A DNA stretch of 64,000 bases from Rhodovibrionaceae bacterium (GTDB lineage: Bacteria; Pseudomonadota; Alphaproteobacteria; Kiloniellales; DSM-21159): NCBI GenBank assembly GCA_028279885.1, contig JANQMX010000080.1, positions 1 to 64,000 on the forward strand, written 5' to 3'. Positions within the stretch are counted from its first letter, which is position 1; each line of letters begins with the position of its first letter. The translations under genes and the position numbers were made by a program. Below the pieces are notes generated by a model, which saw only the letters and a list, made by a program, of their open reading frames with translations, made no database searches and was not told where the DNA came from. Below are positions 1-9,136 of the stretch, in pieces.

Positions 1-168
1 GTAGCTGTTGACGACCCACTGCGCGGTGGTGACATCTGAGTTGAACGTTCTTTCGATCGCGGGGATCGCGACGGACAGTGCGGTGAAATCGTTGGCAACA
101 ACGAGGATGCCCACGGCCATTGCGAAAAGGCCGATTACCGTATCTCTGTCGAGCCGTTCGGCTTCCAT
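1..168 (-). CDS. MFS transporter, N-terminal fragment (cut by window edge)
   Basis: Not in the ORF track because it runs off the window. Reading the minus strand from the ATG at 166-168 gives 56 codons with no stop, beginning MEAERLDRDTVIGLFAMAVG. The short cytoplasmic start is followed by one hydrophobic helix and then a periplasmic-loop-like VAIPAIERTFN...AQWVVNSY. That segment is typical of the first helix and loop of DHA2/EmrB-type 14-helix drug exporters (family knowledge). A purine-rich GGGGG lies a few bases upstream of the ATG. The isochorismatase-family gene ends 67 bp upstream on the same strand, so the two may be cotranscribed. Substrate unknown. Confidence 0.7.
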   Translation of the reverse strand, partial: MEAERLDRDTVIGLFAMAVGILVVANDFTALSVAIPAIERTFNSDVTTAQWVVNSY

Positions 169-235
169 AACATAGCCCCCATCAAGCTTCCGGCGATGGT
201 GACGGTTTTTGGCGCAAGCGACTACCAGTTTTTGG

Positions 236-901
236 TCAGGTACCGAAGCGCGAGCTTGATCCTGCGATCTCCGCCAAGAGCGCGTCGACCGTGGTCTGTC
301 GACAGTAGCCGCGGATCGCGCGCAGGGAATTCTCGTGCCGTTCTCGGGTGACGGTCGCGCAACCGTCGGTCACGAGTGTCACCAGATAGCCGAGATCACA
401 GGCATCCCGGACGGCCGATTCGACGCACTGGTCGGTCAGGAGTCCGCAGAGCACCAGCTGACGGACGCCGAGATTGCGCAGGATGTAGTCGATGTGGGTA
501 GAGACGAAGACGCTGGACGAGGTTTTCGGCAGCACGATCTCGTCGTCGCCCGGTGCGATTGCATCGATCACCTTGCCGTCCCACGCGCCCTTCGGCACGT
601 TGAAGCCGGTGATCTTGTAGTCCAGGCTGCGGTCGCGGCCGTCCTTGGTCAGGCTCTCGATCGTCGTGTACATCACCTCGATACCGGCGGCGCGGAATCC
701 TGCCTGGAGCCTTTGCAACTTGGGAATCAGCTCTTTCTCGAGGTGGTCGAAATAGGCAGCATAGTCTCCCTGCTGTGACTCCTTGGAGAGCTGCCGGAAC
801 TCGCCGCCATCGCGATGCGCCGAGAAGTTCTGGACGTCGATGAAGAGGAGGGCCGATTGCTCCGGAACGAGCGGCACCTCGCGGGTCAGGTCGTCGGTCA
901 T
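236..901 (-). CDS. Isochorismatase-family cysteine hydrolase
   Basis: This is a 221-residue alpha/beta amidohydrolase of the isochorismatase/nicotinamidase fold. The family hydrolyses amide or vinyl-ether bonds through an Asp-Lys-Cys triad, seen here as Asp22 (LLFIDVQN), Lys126 (VLPKTSSS) and Cys159 (LLTDQCVES). The ORF track starts 16 codons earlier. I chose the internal ATG at 899-901 because GAGG lies about 10 bases before it and the family normally begins close to the first beta strand. The gene is divergent from a glutamine-synthetase-like gene 157 bp away, and an MFS exporter follows. Similar pairings are found in polyamine or amide catabolism, but nothing here fixes the substrate. Confidence 0.85.
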   Translation of the reverse strand: MTDDLTREVPLVPEQSALLFIDVQNFSAHRDGGEFRQLSKESQQGDYAAYFDHLEKELIPKLQRLQAGFRAAGIEVMYTTIESLTKDGRDRSLDYKITGFNVPKGAWDGKVIDAIAPGDDEIVLPKTSSSVFVSTHIDYILRNLGVRQLVLCGLLTDQCVESAVRDACDLGYLVTLVTDGCATVTRERHENSLRAIRGYCRQTTVDALLAEIAGSSSRFGT

Positions 902-1058
902 AGACCCAATCCTCGCACAGCGCCGAGGCGTTGCGAAGTCTGGATGCATGAAGCGTTACTTCCACCTCCGTTCCCCGCTGTTGCTGTGGTGTCGCAGAGC
1001 CGGATAAGTTGCGTGTCTCAATTGCCGAAGTTCGCCTCTCCAGCACAGGGATTCCCGA
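902..1058. promoter_or_regulatory. Divergent promoter region, isochorismatase / GS-like gene
   Basis: This 157-bp gap separates two divergently read genes and so must carry both promoters. I could not pick out a confident -35/-10 pair or a palindromic operator. The start of the plus-strand gene has only a weak ribosome site (AGGG about 10 bases upstream). Confidence 0.4.
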
Positions 1059-2372
1059 ATGACACCTGAAGCCGTGGTCTATGCCTGCACGTGCGATTTC
1101 GCCGGGAAAGTACGGGGCAAAGGATTTCCGGCCACCGATTTCGAGAAGCGGCTCAAGCGCGGTATTGGTTGGGCGCCGACCAACACGCAGCTCACCTGCT
1201 TTGATCTCATCGCCGAGTCCCCATTCGGCGCGCTGGGCGACCGGGTGTTGATCCCCGATCCGACAACGCGTGTATCGCTACGCTCTGAGGAGCAGGATAT
1301 CGCCGAAGACTTCGTCCTCGGGGACATCCTCAACCTCGATGGCAGCCCCTGGTCGATGTGTACCCGCTCGATTCTGAAGTCGGCGCTCGAACGGTTGCAT
1401 CAGGTCGCCGGGCTGCGTCTCTTGAGCGCCTTCGAGCATGAGTTTCAGTTCACCTCCAATCCGATGGGCATCGGCCAAGCCTATACCCTGCAAGGCCTCA
1501 GCAGCCGGCGACTTTTCGCGGAGCGTTTGATTGGCGCGATGCGGGCGGCGGGCCTCGGGCCCGATACCATCATGAAGGAGTACGCTCCCGAGCAGCTGGA
1601 AGTGACCATGGACCCCGCGGAGGGAGTCACGTCGGCCGACCACGCCGTCATTCTCCGTCAACTCGTCCATTCGATCGCCCGCGCATGCGGTGAGACGGTG
1701 ACCTTCACGCCGCTCCGCGAGCCGGGGGGCGTCGGCAATGGCGTGCACATCCACTTCAGCCTGCTCGATGACCGGGGCGCACCGGCTGCCTTCGACCCGC
1801 ATTCACGCTATAGGCTGTCCAAAATGGCCGGGCAGTTCGTCGCCGGAATTCTGAAGTATCTCGACAGCATCCTGGCTCTGACCGCACCAAGCGTCGTCTC
1901 CTACGGGCGGCTGACTCCGCATCGCTGGAGCGCGGCCTTCAACAACCTCGGCCTTCAGGACCGTGAGGCGGCGGTGCGTATCTGCCCCGTATCGACGATG
2001 AGCGATATCGAGCCCGCGCGCCAATACAACATCGAGTTCCGCGCCGGCGATGCGAGCGCCAGTCCCTATTTGCATCTGGCGGCCATCGTCCATGCCGGTG
2101 TCCAGGGGATCGAGGAGGGGTTGGCGGCACCGGAAGCGACCGAGGAAGACCTTGCGCTGTTGTCATCCGACGAGCTTCACCGACGGGGCTATATCCGGCT
2201 GCCTACCAGCCTCCCCGACGCCCTTGCGCGCTTTGCCGAGAACGCCACGGTGCATAGCTGGTTCGCGGCGGACTTCCCCAAGGTGTATCGCAAGCACAAG
2301 GAAGGCGAGATGCGCTTCCTCGAGGGTATGGATGAGGACGAGGTACATCGCGCCTATCAGTCAGTCTACTAA
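1059..2372 (+). CDS. Glutamine synthetase family protein (gamma-glutamyl ligase-like)
   Basis: This 437-residue protein has the glutamine synthetase catalytic fold. Visible family motifs are the metal-binding FEHEFQF strand, YAPEQLEVTMDP, the GNGVHIHFS ammonium/ATP loop and NIEFRAGDASASPYLHLAA. It is close in length to GlnA but diverges from housekeeping GlnA, for example there is no recognisable adenylylation-loop tyrosine context. It belongs with the GS-like enzymes that gamma-glutamylate amines or other small molecules. The divergent isochorismatase-type hydrolase fits a ligation-then-hydrolysis pathway such as polyamine or amine use (inference). True glutamine synthesis is possible but less likely. 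Confidence 0.75.
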   Translation: MTPEAVVYACTCDFAGKVRGKGFPATDFEKRLKRGIGWAPTNTQLTCFDLIAESPFGALGDRVLIPDPTTRVSLRSEEQDIAEDFVLGDILNLDGSPWSMCTRSILKSALERLHQVAGLRLLSAFEHEFQFTSNPMGIGQAYTLQGLSSRRLFAERLIGAMRAAGLGPDTIMKEYAPEQLEVTMDPAEGVTSADHAVILRQLVHSIARACGETVTFTPLREPGGVGNGVHIHFSLLDDRGAPAAFDPHSRYRLSKMAGQFVAGILKYLDSILALTAPSVVSYGRLTPHRWSAAFNNLGLQDREAAVRICPVSTMSDIEPARQYNIEFRAGDASASPYLHLAAIVHAGVQGIEEGLAAPEATEEDLALLSSDELHRRGYIRLPTSLPDALARFAENATVHSWFAADFPKVYRKHKEGEMRFLEGMDEDEVHRAYQSVY

Positions 2373-2578
2373 ACGGCGCGCGCTGCTAAGAACAGCTGCG
2401 AGGTATAGGAATTCTCTCTGATTACCACACAACGACGCCACGGTCCTTGCGTTTCGCGGTCGGGCCGTAGCTCTGCGTTAGCCATATCGCCGAACTCGAC
2501 AGCCTGCGCGCTTAGGCTTTTCCTAACTGCGTGAGCGAATACTGAATTGCTTCAACTCGACGACTTTGGGGGCGTGGG
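2373..2578. other. Intergenic region, small inverted repeat
   Basis: There is no credible gene in these 206 bp. A short inverted repeat, TTAGG-CTTTT-CCTAA, lies at 2512-2526, about 50 bp before the next start. It may be part of the promoter or an operator, but it is too short to be a convincing terminator. Confidence 0.3.
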
Positions 2579-3583
2579 ATGGTCGACCAAATGGGAGCAA
2601 TGATAGAGAAAATTGTCACTTATCTTTTTAGTTTCGATTTTCTCTTTTCACCTCTTTATTTTCTCACGACTGTTCTCATCGCCTTCCTGGTGTGGAAGAT
2701 GCGCAGGGGCAAGGTCGGATTTTTCGCTTACATTGCACCGCGCGAGGTCTATCGGCATCCCTCGACGCGGACAGATCTGATGCTCTCGTCCCTCATCATC
2801 GGCCTGAATGCGCTCGGGTTCTTTGCGATTTTCTACGTCGCGCCCATCGTGACCATCGGTCTGCTGTTGGCTCTCGAGGGGCTTTGGGGAGGCGGCGCAG
2901 CCGAGCCGCCAAGCTTTGCGGCAGGATGTCTTGCCGTCGTTCTTCTGTTTCTGACCCAAGACTTCTGTCGCTTTGTGACGCACTACCTGCATCACAAGAG
3001 TCCCATCTTTTGGCCATTTCACGCTGTACATCATTCGGCGGACGTGCTCACCCCAGTGACGTTCTACCGCGCTCACCCGGTCTACTATGCCATTCAGCAA
3101 CTTCTCATGTCTCTCTTCATTGGTGTGGTGCAGGCCCTGGTTCTCTTTCTTTTCGTCGGCCAGATCGAGCTCTGGGTAGTCCAAGCCACCACGATCGCCT
3201 TCCAGGGATACATGCTGTTCGGTGGCCATCTGCGGCACAGCCATATTCCGCTGAGCTACGGCAGGGTACTCGAGCACATTCTGATCTCGCCGCTTCAGCA
3301 TCAAGTTCACCATTCCTCGGATCCGAAGCACTTCGACAAGAACTTCGGCGAGATCTTCGCGCTTTGGGACTGGATGTTTGGCACACTCTACATCCCCGAA
3401 CGCGATGAGGCTTTGGTCTTCGGCATCGGCGATGGGAAGGGTGGCAAGATTGCCCAGCCCTATCCCACGCTGCGTGACATCCTGATCAAGCCCTTTCGCG
3501 AGAGCGCCGCAGCGTTTCGTCCGCAAAAGCATGCGGTGTCGGCCGACAAGGTCACGAGTCTTGCGGTCGAGCGCAGCCCGTGA
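2579..3583 (+). CDS. Sterol desaturase / fatty acid hydroxylase family membrane protein
   Basis: This 334-residue integral membrane protein has four or more hydrophobic helices. It carries the histidine clusters of the di-iron hydroxylase family: HYLHH, HAVHH and HQVHH, plus a lone His in GGHLRHSHI. These coordinate two irons that activate oxygen for hydroxylation or desaturation of a lipid or sterol-like substrate. The C-terminal 50 residues are soluble. A second in-frame ATG four codons in has a comparable ribosome site, so the exact start is unsure. It is alone on its strand and convergent with the next gene. Candidate substrates in alphaproteobacteria include hopanoids, carotenoids and ornithine lipids, and none is favoured by context. 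Confidence 0.85.
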   Translation: MVDQMGAMIEKIVTYLFSFDFLFSPLYFLTTVLIAFLVWKMRRGKVGFFAYIAPREVYRHPSTRTDLMLSSLIIGLNALGFFAIFYVAPIVTIGLLLALEGLWGGGAAEPPSFAAGCLAVVLLFLTQDFCRFVTHYLHHKSPIFWPFHAVHHSADVLTPVTFYRAHPVYYAIQQLLMSLFIGVVQALVLFLFVGQIELWVVQATTIAFQGYMLFGGHLRHSHIPLSYGRVLEHILISPLQHQVHHSSDPKHFDKNFGEIFALWDWMFGTLYIPERDEALVFGIGDGKGGKIAQPYPTLRDILIKPFRESAAAFRPQKHAVSADKVTSLAVERSP

Positions 3584-3668
3584 CGCGAAGGATGAGGATT
3601 CTGTAGCTCGATCGCGCATGCAACTCCCAAGCGCGGCAAGGGACGCTTTGGAGCGACGCGTGTCAGAT

Positions 3669-3685
3669 GCCTGTGCTAAACAGGC
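3669..3685. terminator. Hairpin between convergent genes
   Basis: A perfect 6-bp stem, GCCTGT-GCTAA-ACAGGC, lies between two convergent stop codons, 12 bp before the minus-strand stop. There is no clear U tract on either side. It is a possible bidirectional terminator or simply a processing hairpin. Confidence 0.35.
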
Positions 3686-3696
3686 CGTTGAGGGGC

Positions 3697-6600
3697 TCAC
3701 CTACACTCGAAATCTCGCCCCTCGAGCGGCTGGCAACGGTCGGGCCAGCCGCGGTCTCGCCAGTAGTCCGCCAGTCCGAGCTCTTCGACCAGAAACTTGA
3801 ATTCCTCCCGCGTGCCGATGGACCCGATGGCGCTCCATGGCATCAAGTACACGAGCAGCGGACGTCCCGGAACGCGCACGTAGTAGCGAAAAGCCTCAAG
3901 GACCATATCCGGGCCTGCGATCGCATTTAAGAACATGTAGCCCATAAAGGGCTCGTCCTTGTAGATCAGGAATATCGCTTCGGGCGCCTCGCTCGGCGCA
4001 TCGGCAATCATCTTCAGGAAGGGGTCTCGCCATGCCGGATCGCAGGATGCGCAGTTCTCGATAAGCTCTTCGAGTCGGGCGACCTGGTCCGTTTGAAACA
4101 TGTATCCCGCCAAGGCGCGCGAGATCAGAGTCTGATAGGCCGGATGCCTGTTGAACAAATCGATGAGGGTATCCATGTCCTTTTCGTTTTGATCGAGCAG
4201 CCAGTGGGCTTGCGCGTCTCTATACTGGTAGAGGGGATTGAGCGGGTCGAGCTGAAGCATTTCTTGGGCCATGGCGACGGCCTGCGCATGGTGCCCGACG
4301 AGCGAAAGCAGCTCGCTATAGTCCTCCATGACTTCGTGATTCTGCGGCTCCTGGGCCAGCGCTTGGCGATAGCGGTCCTCCGCCAAAGCCCATTGGCGGT
4401 GCCGCCGATAGGCATTGCCCACCGCGTGCAGCACGATCGCAAGGTCGGGGTCGAGTTTTTCGGCTTTCAAGGCGGCCTCATAGGCGCGCCGATAGTATGT
4501 TGCCGGCAAGACCGGGTGGTCATCTCGTTCTGCAACGTAAGCTGGGAGGACATCGTAGGTGAGGGACAGCGCGGCCCAGGCGGCGGCGAAGCCGGGGTCG
4601 ATCGTTACGCTCTCGGAAAGTAGATTCGCAGCCTCGCTGACGTCCTGTCCTCTCTGCTTCAACAAGGAAAGGCCCTTCAGAAACAGATCGTAAGCGACAG
4701 GATCTTCCGTTCTATCGGTCTCGAGTATCTCGGCCTCAATCCCCATGGGAACCTTCAGTGCGGCGCCGATGGCATTGGCGATTCTCTCTTGGATGGAGAA
4801 GACGTCCTCCATCTCCTCGTCGTAGACGTCGGACCAGATAAGAAAGCCATCGTCGGCCTGTACGAGCTGCGCTTCGATGCGAAGCCGGTCACCCGACCGC
4901 CGGACGCTCCCCTCGAGAATATACTGCACCCCCAGATCGCTGCCGACGGCTCGCAGGTCGACGGCCTGATTCTTGTAGCTGAATGAAGAGCTCTGCCCGG
5001 GGATGCGAAATCGACCGGTCTGGGCCAGGGTGTTCATGATCTCGATGGTCAGTCCATCGGAGAAGTGATCGCTTCCCCCGGCTCCATCAAGGTCTCTGAA
5101 GGGAAGCACGGCAATGGATTGCTGCTCGTTACTCTGGCTGACCGCGACAGGATCTTGAGCGAAGCGCTGGAAGCCTTCGCGTTCCACCGTCAGCGCCAGG
5201 ATCGCCAAGACACCGGCCACGACAATGTAGTCCAAGACCCGCTTTTCCCGGGACATGTGGGTCCTGCCGTCTTCTGACGGCCTAGTCAGCTTCAGGCCCT
5301 CGGGGCTGACTTCGAACGCCCAGGCGAAGACGCAGGCGATGGGAAGGCCGATCACGAGAAGAACGGCAACGAGGGTGTCGGTCCAAGGCGGCAAGTGCAG
5401 CGCAGTCTCCAAGGCGCTGGCCACCTGGAGGCACAGCCAGGACACGATGATGTAGACGCCGGCCACCTTGATGACATTGCGCCGCCGCAACTCGGCGACG
5501 AATCTGCCAAGGAGCGTGCCGTGTCTTGCCTGGTCGTCCTGCGAAGAAGGCTGACGGTTTGCAGGTGCGCTGAGCGGAGGTGCGGTTAAGGGTGCCTTGT
5601 AACGACCATCCAGAACATCGGTCGCGTCGATCGGTTCGAGAGTTTGGATGGCAGGCTCGTCTTTACCGAAGACGAAGGATGGGCCGTGCTTGGGCCAGTC
5701 GAGACGATTGAGCTTCATGTAGTCCTTGAGGTTGGCCGCCGCATAGATGAACGCCATGCGGCGGCTTTCCTTGGAGATGTTCTTATGGGCGAAGCTCAGG
5801 CCGGCGGCGACGCGCGCCAGCAGGTATTGGCTTTCCATATACGACCGGCGTTCGCCTTCGTGGCGGTTGATCCAGTCGTCGACTTCCTGGCGCAGTGTCT
5901 TGACGATCTCGATAAGGCCGAGATCGTCTGCACGTAGGCCGGGCTTCTCGTCATGGTGACGAAAGCGGTTCAGATGAGCGAGGAGCGCGTCCCAATTCGC
6001 TGGGGTCGCCGACCCGCGGGATGTCAGCAGGCAGGAAATCTCGAAGTAGGCATGATCGAAGAAAAGAAACTGGGCGCTTTGGTAGTCCGCAAGGTCGATC
6101 AGGTAGTAGCCGGGCACGGATGACGGCGAACGGTCGACAAGAATGTTCAAGCCATGCAGATCGCCATGGCAGTGGCCCGTGACGGCGCGAAGACGAAGCT
6201 GCTCCGGAAGCTCTTCGCCGCTCAGCGCGAATGCGAGTGGATTAGGGTACCAATGGCCTTCGAAGGTAAGACTCGGTTCTTCCGGCGCTAGCTGGCCATC
6301 TTGCTGAAGTAGCCCGTGAATGCGTCCACCCTGGGCCGGGTCGAGGCGATAGTCGAGCCAGCGACCGAGAAGCTCAGAAGGCGCGTGCAAACCTTCGCTC
6401 AGCGTGTAGTCCCGATTCCACTCTTCCAGCAGCCCCCTGGAAATCTGGCGAGCACTCAGCAACTGCTGATCGAAGGGGCAGCTCGGCCACGGCTCCGCAT
6501 ACTCCAAGCCCCCGCCGGCAATGGAATAGAGAGCCGCGATCTCGTTGCTGTAGTGCAGCGAGTGGATAAGCCTTGGCAGGTGCTCTTTCGCGAACTCCGG

Positions 6601-6912
6601 TGCATCCGCGATGGCTTTATTGTGACGGTCGGCTTCGTTTTCTTCTTGCCATTGCGAGTCCGGGGCTTTGTCGAGCTTCAGGATGGTTTGCCCACTACTC
6701 CGGTCGCTGTTGATGTCTGCGGCATAGACCAGCGCCCCCGACTTCCCGCCACTGAGTTTGCGGTTAAGGCAGACGCTCCCTTGAATGCCCCACCGTTCTT
6801 TGAGGATGGGTAGCATGTCTTGATAGGCGGTCGGCCACCGTAGCCCCGAGTGTACGGTTTCGCTGTTTTTCTTCCTGTCTGCCAAGACTGCGAGGACCCC
6901 CTGGCAACGCAA
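3697..6912 (-). CDS. Kinase-like (APH-fold) / membrane / TolB-N / TPR fusion protein
   Basis: This is a 1071-codon ORF with three parts. Residues about 40-440 resemble aminoglycoside-phosphotransferase-type kinases: a catalytic loop HGDLHGLN (Asp251, Asn256) and a metal-binding IDLADY (Asp273). Residues about 465-545 contain RRRNVIKVAGVYIIVSW and two hydrophobic helices, as found at the start of many adenylate-cyclase-associated TPR proteins. Residues about 595-720 match the TolB-N-like domain (SIAVLPFRDL, LEGSVRRSGDRLRI). TPR-like helical pairs run to the end. The TolB and TPR parts would be periplasmic. The ORF-track start is a TTG; the first ATG is at 6814-6816 and neither has a strong ribosome site. 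The fusion is unusual, and a role in envelope signalling is inference. Confidence 0.75.
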   Translation of the reverse strand: MRCQGVLAVLADRKKNSETVHSGLRWPTAYQDMLPILKERWGIQGSVCLNRKLSGGKSGALVYAADINSDRSSGQTILKLDKAPDSQWQEENEADRHNKAIADAPEFAKEHLPRLIHSLHYSNEIAALYSIAGGGLEYAEPWPSCPFDQQLLSARQISRGLLEEWNRDYTLSEGLHAPSELLGRWLDYRLDPAQGGRIHGLLQQDGQLAPEEPSLTFEGHWYPNPLAFALSGEELPEQLRLRAVTGHCHGDLHGLNILVDRSPSSVPGYYLIDLADYQSAQFLFFDHAYFEISCLLTSRGSATPANWDALLAHLNRFRHHDEKPGLRADDLGLIEIVKTLRQEVDDWINRHEGERRSYMESQYLLARVAAGLSFAHKNISKESRRMAFIYAAANLKDYMKLNRLDWPKHGPSFVFGKDEPAIQTLEPIDATDVLDGRYKAPLTAPPLSAPANRQPSSQDDQARHGTLLGRFVAELRRRNVIKVAGVYIIVSWLCLQVASALETALHLPPWTDTLVAVLLVIGLPIACVFAWAFEVSPEGLKLTRPSEDGRTHMSREKRVLDYIVVAGVLAILALTVEREGFQRFAQDPVAVSQSNEQQSIAVLPFRDLDGAGGSDHFSDGLTIEIMNTLAQTGRFRIPGQSSSFSYKNQAVDLRAVGSDLGVQYILEGSVRRSGDRLRIEAQLVQADDGFLIWSDVYDEEMEDVFSIQERIANAIGAALKVPMGIEAEILETDRTEDPVAYDLFLKGLSLLKQRGQDVSEAANLLSESVTIDPGFAAAWAALSLTYDVLPAYVAERDDHPVLPATYYRRAYEAALKAEKLDPDLAIVLHAVGNAYRRHRQWALAEDRYRQALAQEPQNHEVMEDYSELLSLVGHHAQAVAMAQEMLQLDPLNPLYQYRDAQAHWLLDQNEKDMDTLIDLFNRHPAYQTLISRALAGYMFQTDQVARLEELIENCASCDPAWRDPFLKMIADAPSEAPEAIFLIYKDEPFMGYMFLNAIAGPDMVLEAFRYYVRVPGRPLLVYLMPWSAIGSIGTREEFKFLVEELGLADYWRDRGWPDRCQPLEGRDFECR

Positions 6913-7216
6913 GTTCCGCCAAGCGGCTTGAACTCTGTGTCCTCTCGCCGACTGCTCTCCGAGGACGCGCGAAGTGATTATGGGTCTTATCTGTGAGACG
7001 CCCGGATGTCATGCTAATGTTTCGACGTGGTGTGTCCAGCGGATGTCCGGCTGGTGCCGGGACCGTGGCCAAGTTGTCTAGACATCTCGGGTCGGCGGTC
7101 TTCGCTTGGCCTGCGCCGCCACCATCAAAGCTGCTAGCGCAGAGGCGCGACGACGAGTCTGACCTCGCGAATTGATCTCCGCCACGTTCTGGTCAGCGAC
7201 GTGAAGCGCTCCAGCG
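6913..7216. other. Intergenic region without a supported gene
   Basis: These 304 bp lie between two minus-strand genes. The track ORFs here (6764-7072 minus, 6993-7175 plus) are arginine- and proline-rich shadows without ribosome sites. An AGCGCT repeat pair sits just past the stop of the antiporter gene but forms no proper terminator. Confidence 0.4.
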
Positions 7217-8935
7217 CTAAGCGGCGAACTCCTTCTGCCCTTCCGGGTCAGCCGCTTCGGCGTTCTGCGGCACAGCGCCGCTCAACACCAGGGCTGCCGC
7301 GCGTGTTGCCGCGTCGCGAAACGGCATCAGCACGAGATCGGCGCCGACAGACTCCAGCCTTTCCGCGGCCTCTTCGCTGTGCGCCGACACGGCAATGCGG
7401 CCTTCGAACTTGAGGTCTCGCAACGAGCCGATGAGGGATCGCCTGGGGTCGTCGTGGGTAATCCCCGTGTCATGCTCCGGCACGGCAGAGACGGCCCAAG
7501 CAACCTGCTTCAAAGGCAGCTGGGCCAGCATCTCCGGGTCCGTCGCGTCACCGAAGATGACATCGAAACCCTGCGCCCTCGCGTGGCGCACCGCCACGGG
7601 ATTGAAGTCGACGCCGAGCACCTTTCGCCCAGCGCTTCTCAGCTCTTGGGCAATGGCCGAGCCGTAGCGGCCAAGGCCGAAGACGACGACATCGTAAGCC
7701 GTCTTGTTGAGATGCCCGGCATCTTCTTGCCGCCCGGCCGACTTCCGCTCGAAGACTCCAAGCACCGGCTCGACCTGCGCATAGAGCTGGTGGGAATAGG
7801 TGATCATGTAGGTCGAGGCGGCGATCGTAATCAGTCCGACCAGTGTCACCAGGCCAAGGGACTCGTCGGAGACATGGCCAAGCGAGACACCCATGGCCAT
7901 GAAGATCAGGGAGAACTCACTGATTTGCGCCACCGTAAGTCCGGCGAGAAAGCCGGTGCGCTTGCGATAGCCCATCGCCCCCATGATGGCGAGGACGATC
8001 AGAGGATTGCCGATCAGCACGAAGAGGGAGAACAGCACGGCTGCGAACACGCTCGCCCCGAGGATGGAGAGATCGAGCGACGCGCCAAGCCCGATGAAGA
8101 AGAAGAGCAAAAGAAAGTCGCGCAAGGAGGAGAGACGCGCGGCAATGGCTTCGCGGAACGGCGTCGAAGCCAGGGAGACGCCGGCGAGCAGTCCGCCCAG
8201 CTCCTTGCCGAAGCCCAAGTAGTGCCCGAGCGCGGCGAGAAGGGCAGCCCAGCCGATGGCGAAGGACACCAGCAACTCCGGTGCGCGGGAAAGCCGCTCG
8301 ACCAGCGGATTGGCAAGGAAGCGGATGAACAGGCCGACGGCGACCAGCATTCCTGCGCCGTATCCGAAGACCAGCAGAATGTCGATGAAGCCTGAGTCGC
8401 CGGCGGCCCCGACCCCAAGGGCGGAGAGGACGATCATCGCCAGGACAACAACCAAGTCCTGTACGATGAGGAAGCCGAGCGCGATCCGTCCGTGCAGCGA
8501 GTCGATCTCGCGCTTATCGGTCAAGAGCTTCACGATGATGATCGTGGAGGAGAAGGTGAGCGCGATGGCGACGTAGAGGCTGGTCGTGACATCGAGGCCC
8601 AACGCCAAGCCGATCAGGAATCCGAAGATCGTCGTGAAGGCGACCTGGCCGAGCCCTGTCATCAAGGCGACGGGGCCCAACGTCTTGATCAGTTTCAGGT
8701 CGAGCTTGAGGCCGACCAGGAACAGAAGAACGGCGATGCCGAGCTCGGCCAGCAGATCGATGTGTTCGTCGGACTTGGCAATATCGAAAACGGACGGGCC
8801 GGCCAGAATGCCGACCGCGATGAAGCTGACGATCAAGGGTTGGCGCAGCAGCAGTCCAACGAAGCCAACGGCGGCCGCCAGGACGAGGAGGGCGGCGATT
8901 TCGTAAAAGATGTAGCCGCTGATGACGTCAGTCAT
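7217..8935 (-). CDS. CPA2-family cation:proton antiporter with TrkA-N domain
   Basis: This protein has 572 residues from the ATG at 8933-8935. The track extends 25 codons further to a GTG, but those residues are polar and unlike the family. The N-terminal two thirds is a 12- to 13-helix exchanger with the CPA2 hallmark GIAVLLFLVGLKLDLK and the FFFIGLGASLDL segment. The C-terminus is a Rossmann-type TrkA-N nucleotide-binding domain starting VVVFGLGRYGSAIAQEL. It resembles the KefB/RosB group, which exports K+ or Na+ in exchange for protons, gated by NAD(H) or glutathione. No KefF/KefG partner lies nearby, so the gating ligand is unknown. Confidence 0.88.
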   Translation of the reverse strand: MTDVISGYIFYEIAALLVLAAAVGFVGLLLRQPLIVSFIAVGILAGPSVFDIAKSDEHIDLLAELGIAVLLFLVGLKLDLKLIKTLGPVALMTGLGQVAFTTIFGFLIGLALGLDVTTSLYVAIALTFSSTIIIVKLLTDKREIDSLHGRIALGFLIVQDLVVVLAMIVLSALGVGAAGDSGFIDILLVFGYGAGMLVAVGLFIRFLANPLVERLSRAPELLVSFAIGWAALLAALGHYLGFGKELGGLLAGVSLASTPFREAIAARLSSLRDFLLLFFFIGLGASLDLSILGASVFAAVLFSLFVLIGNPLIVLAIMGAMGYRKRTGFLAGLTVAQISEFSLIFMAMGVSLGHVSDESLGLVTLVGLITIAASTYMITYSHQLYAQVEPVLGVFERKSAGRQEDAGHLNKTAYDVVVFGLGRYGSAIAQELRSAGRKVLGVDFNPVAVRHARAQGFDVIFGDATDPEMLAQLPLKQVAWAVSAVPEHDTGITHDDPRRSLIGSLRDLKFEGRIAVSAHSEEAAERLESVGADLVLMPFRDAATRAAALVLSGAVPQNAEAADPEGQKEFAA

Positions 8936-9136
8936 GGTCGTAGCAGCTTGGCAGTCTATTGAGCCACATGTGAAAGGTTCGCTGAGCACCCATTCGTTTG
9001 TTGCGGACACTATAGCGTCGTTGCACGCTATTCAAAGCCAATCGACTGATTTCACAGTATTTTTGGGTGTCACTTGGTCCGCTAAGGTGCGGCGCTGTAG
9101 TTCAACAGATACTTGCCGTCTAGGGACGTTATCGGC

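Noticed and set aside
396-1046. 216-codon minus-strand ORF overlapping the isochorismatase gene
   Set aside because: It is an arginine-rich shadow frame of the real gene, without a ribosome site or a recognisable motif.
6764-7175. ORFs 6764-7072 minus and 6993-7175 plus
   Set aside because: They have arginine/proline-rich composition typical of shadow frames, no ribosome sites and no recognisable domains.
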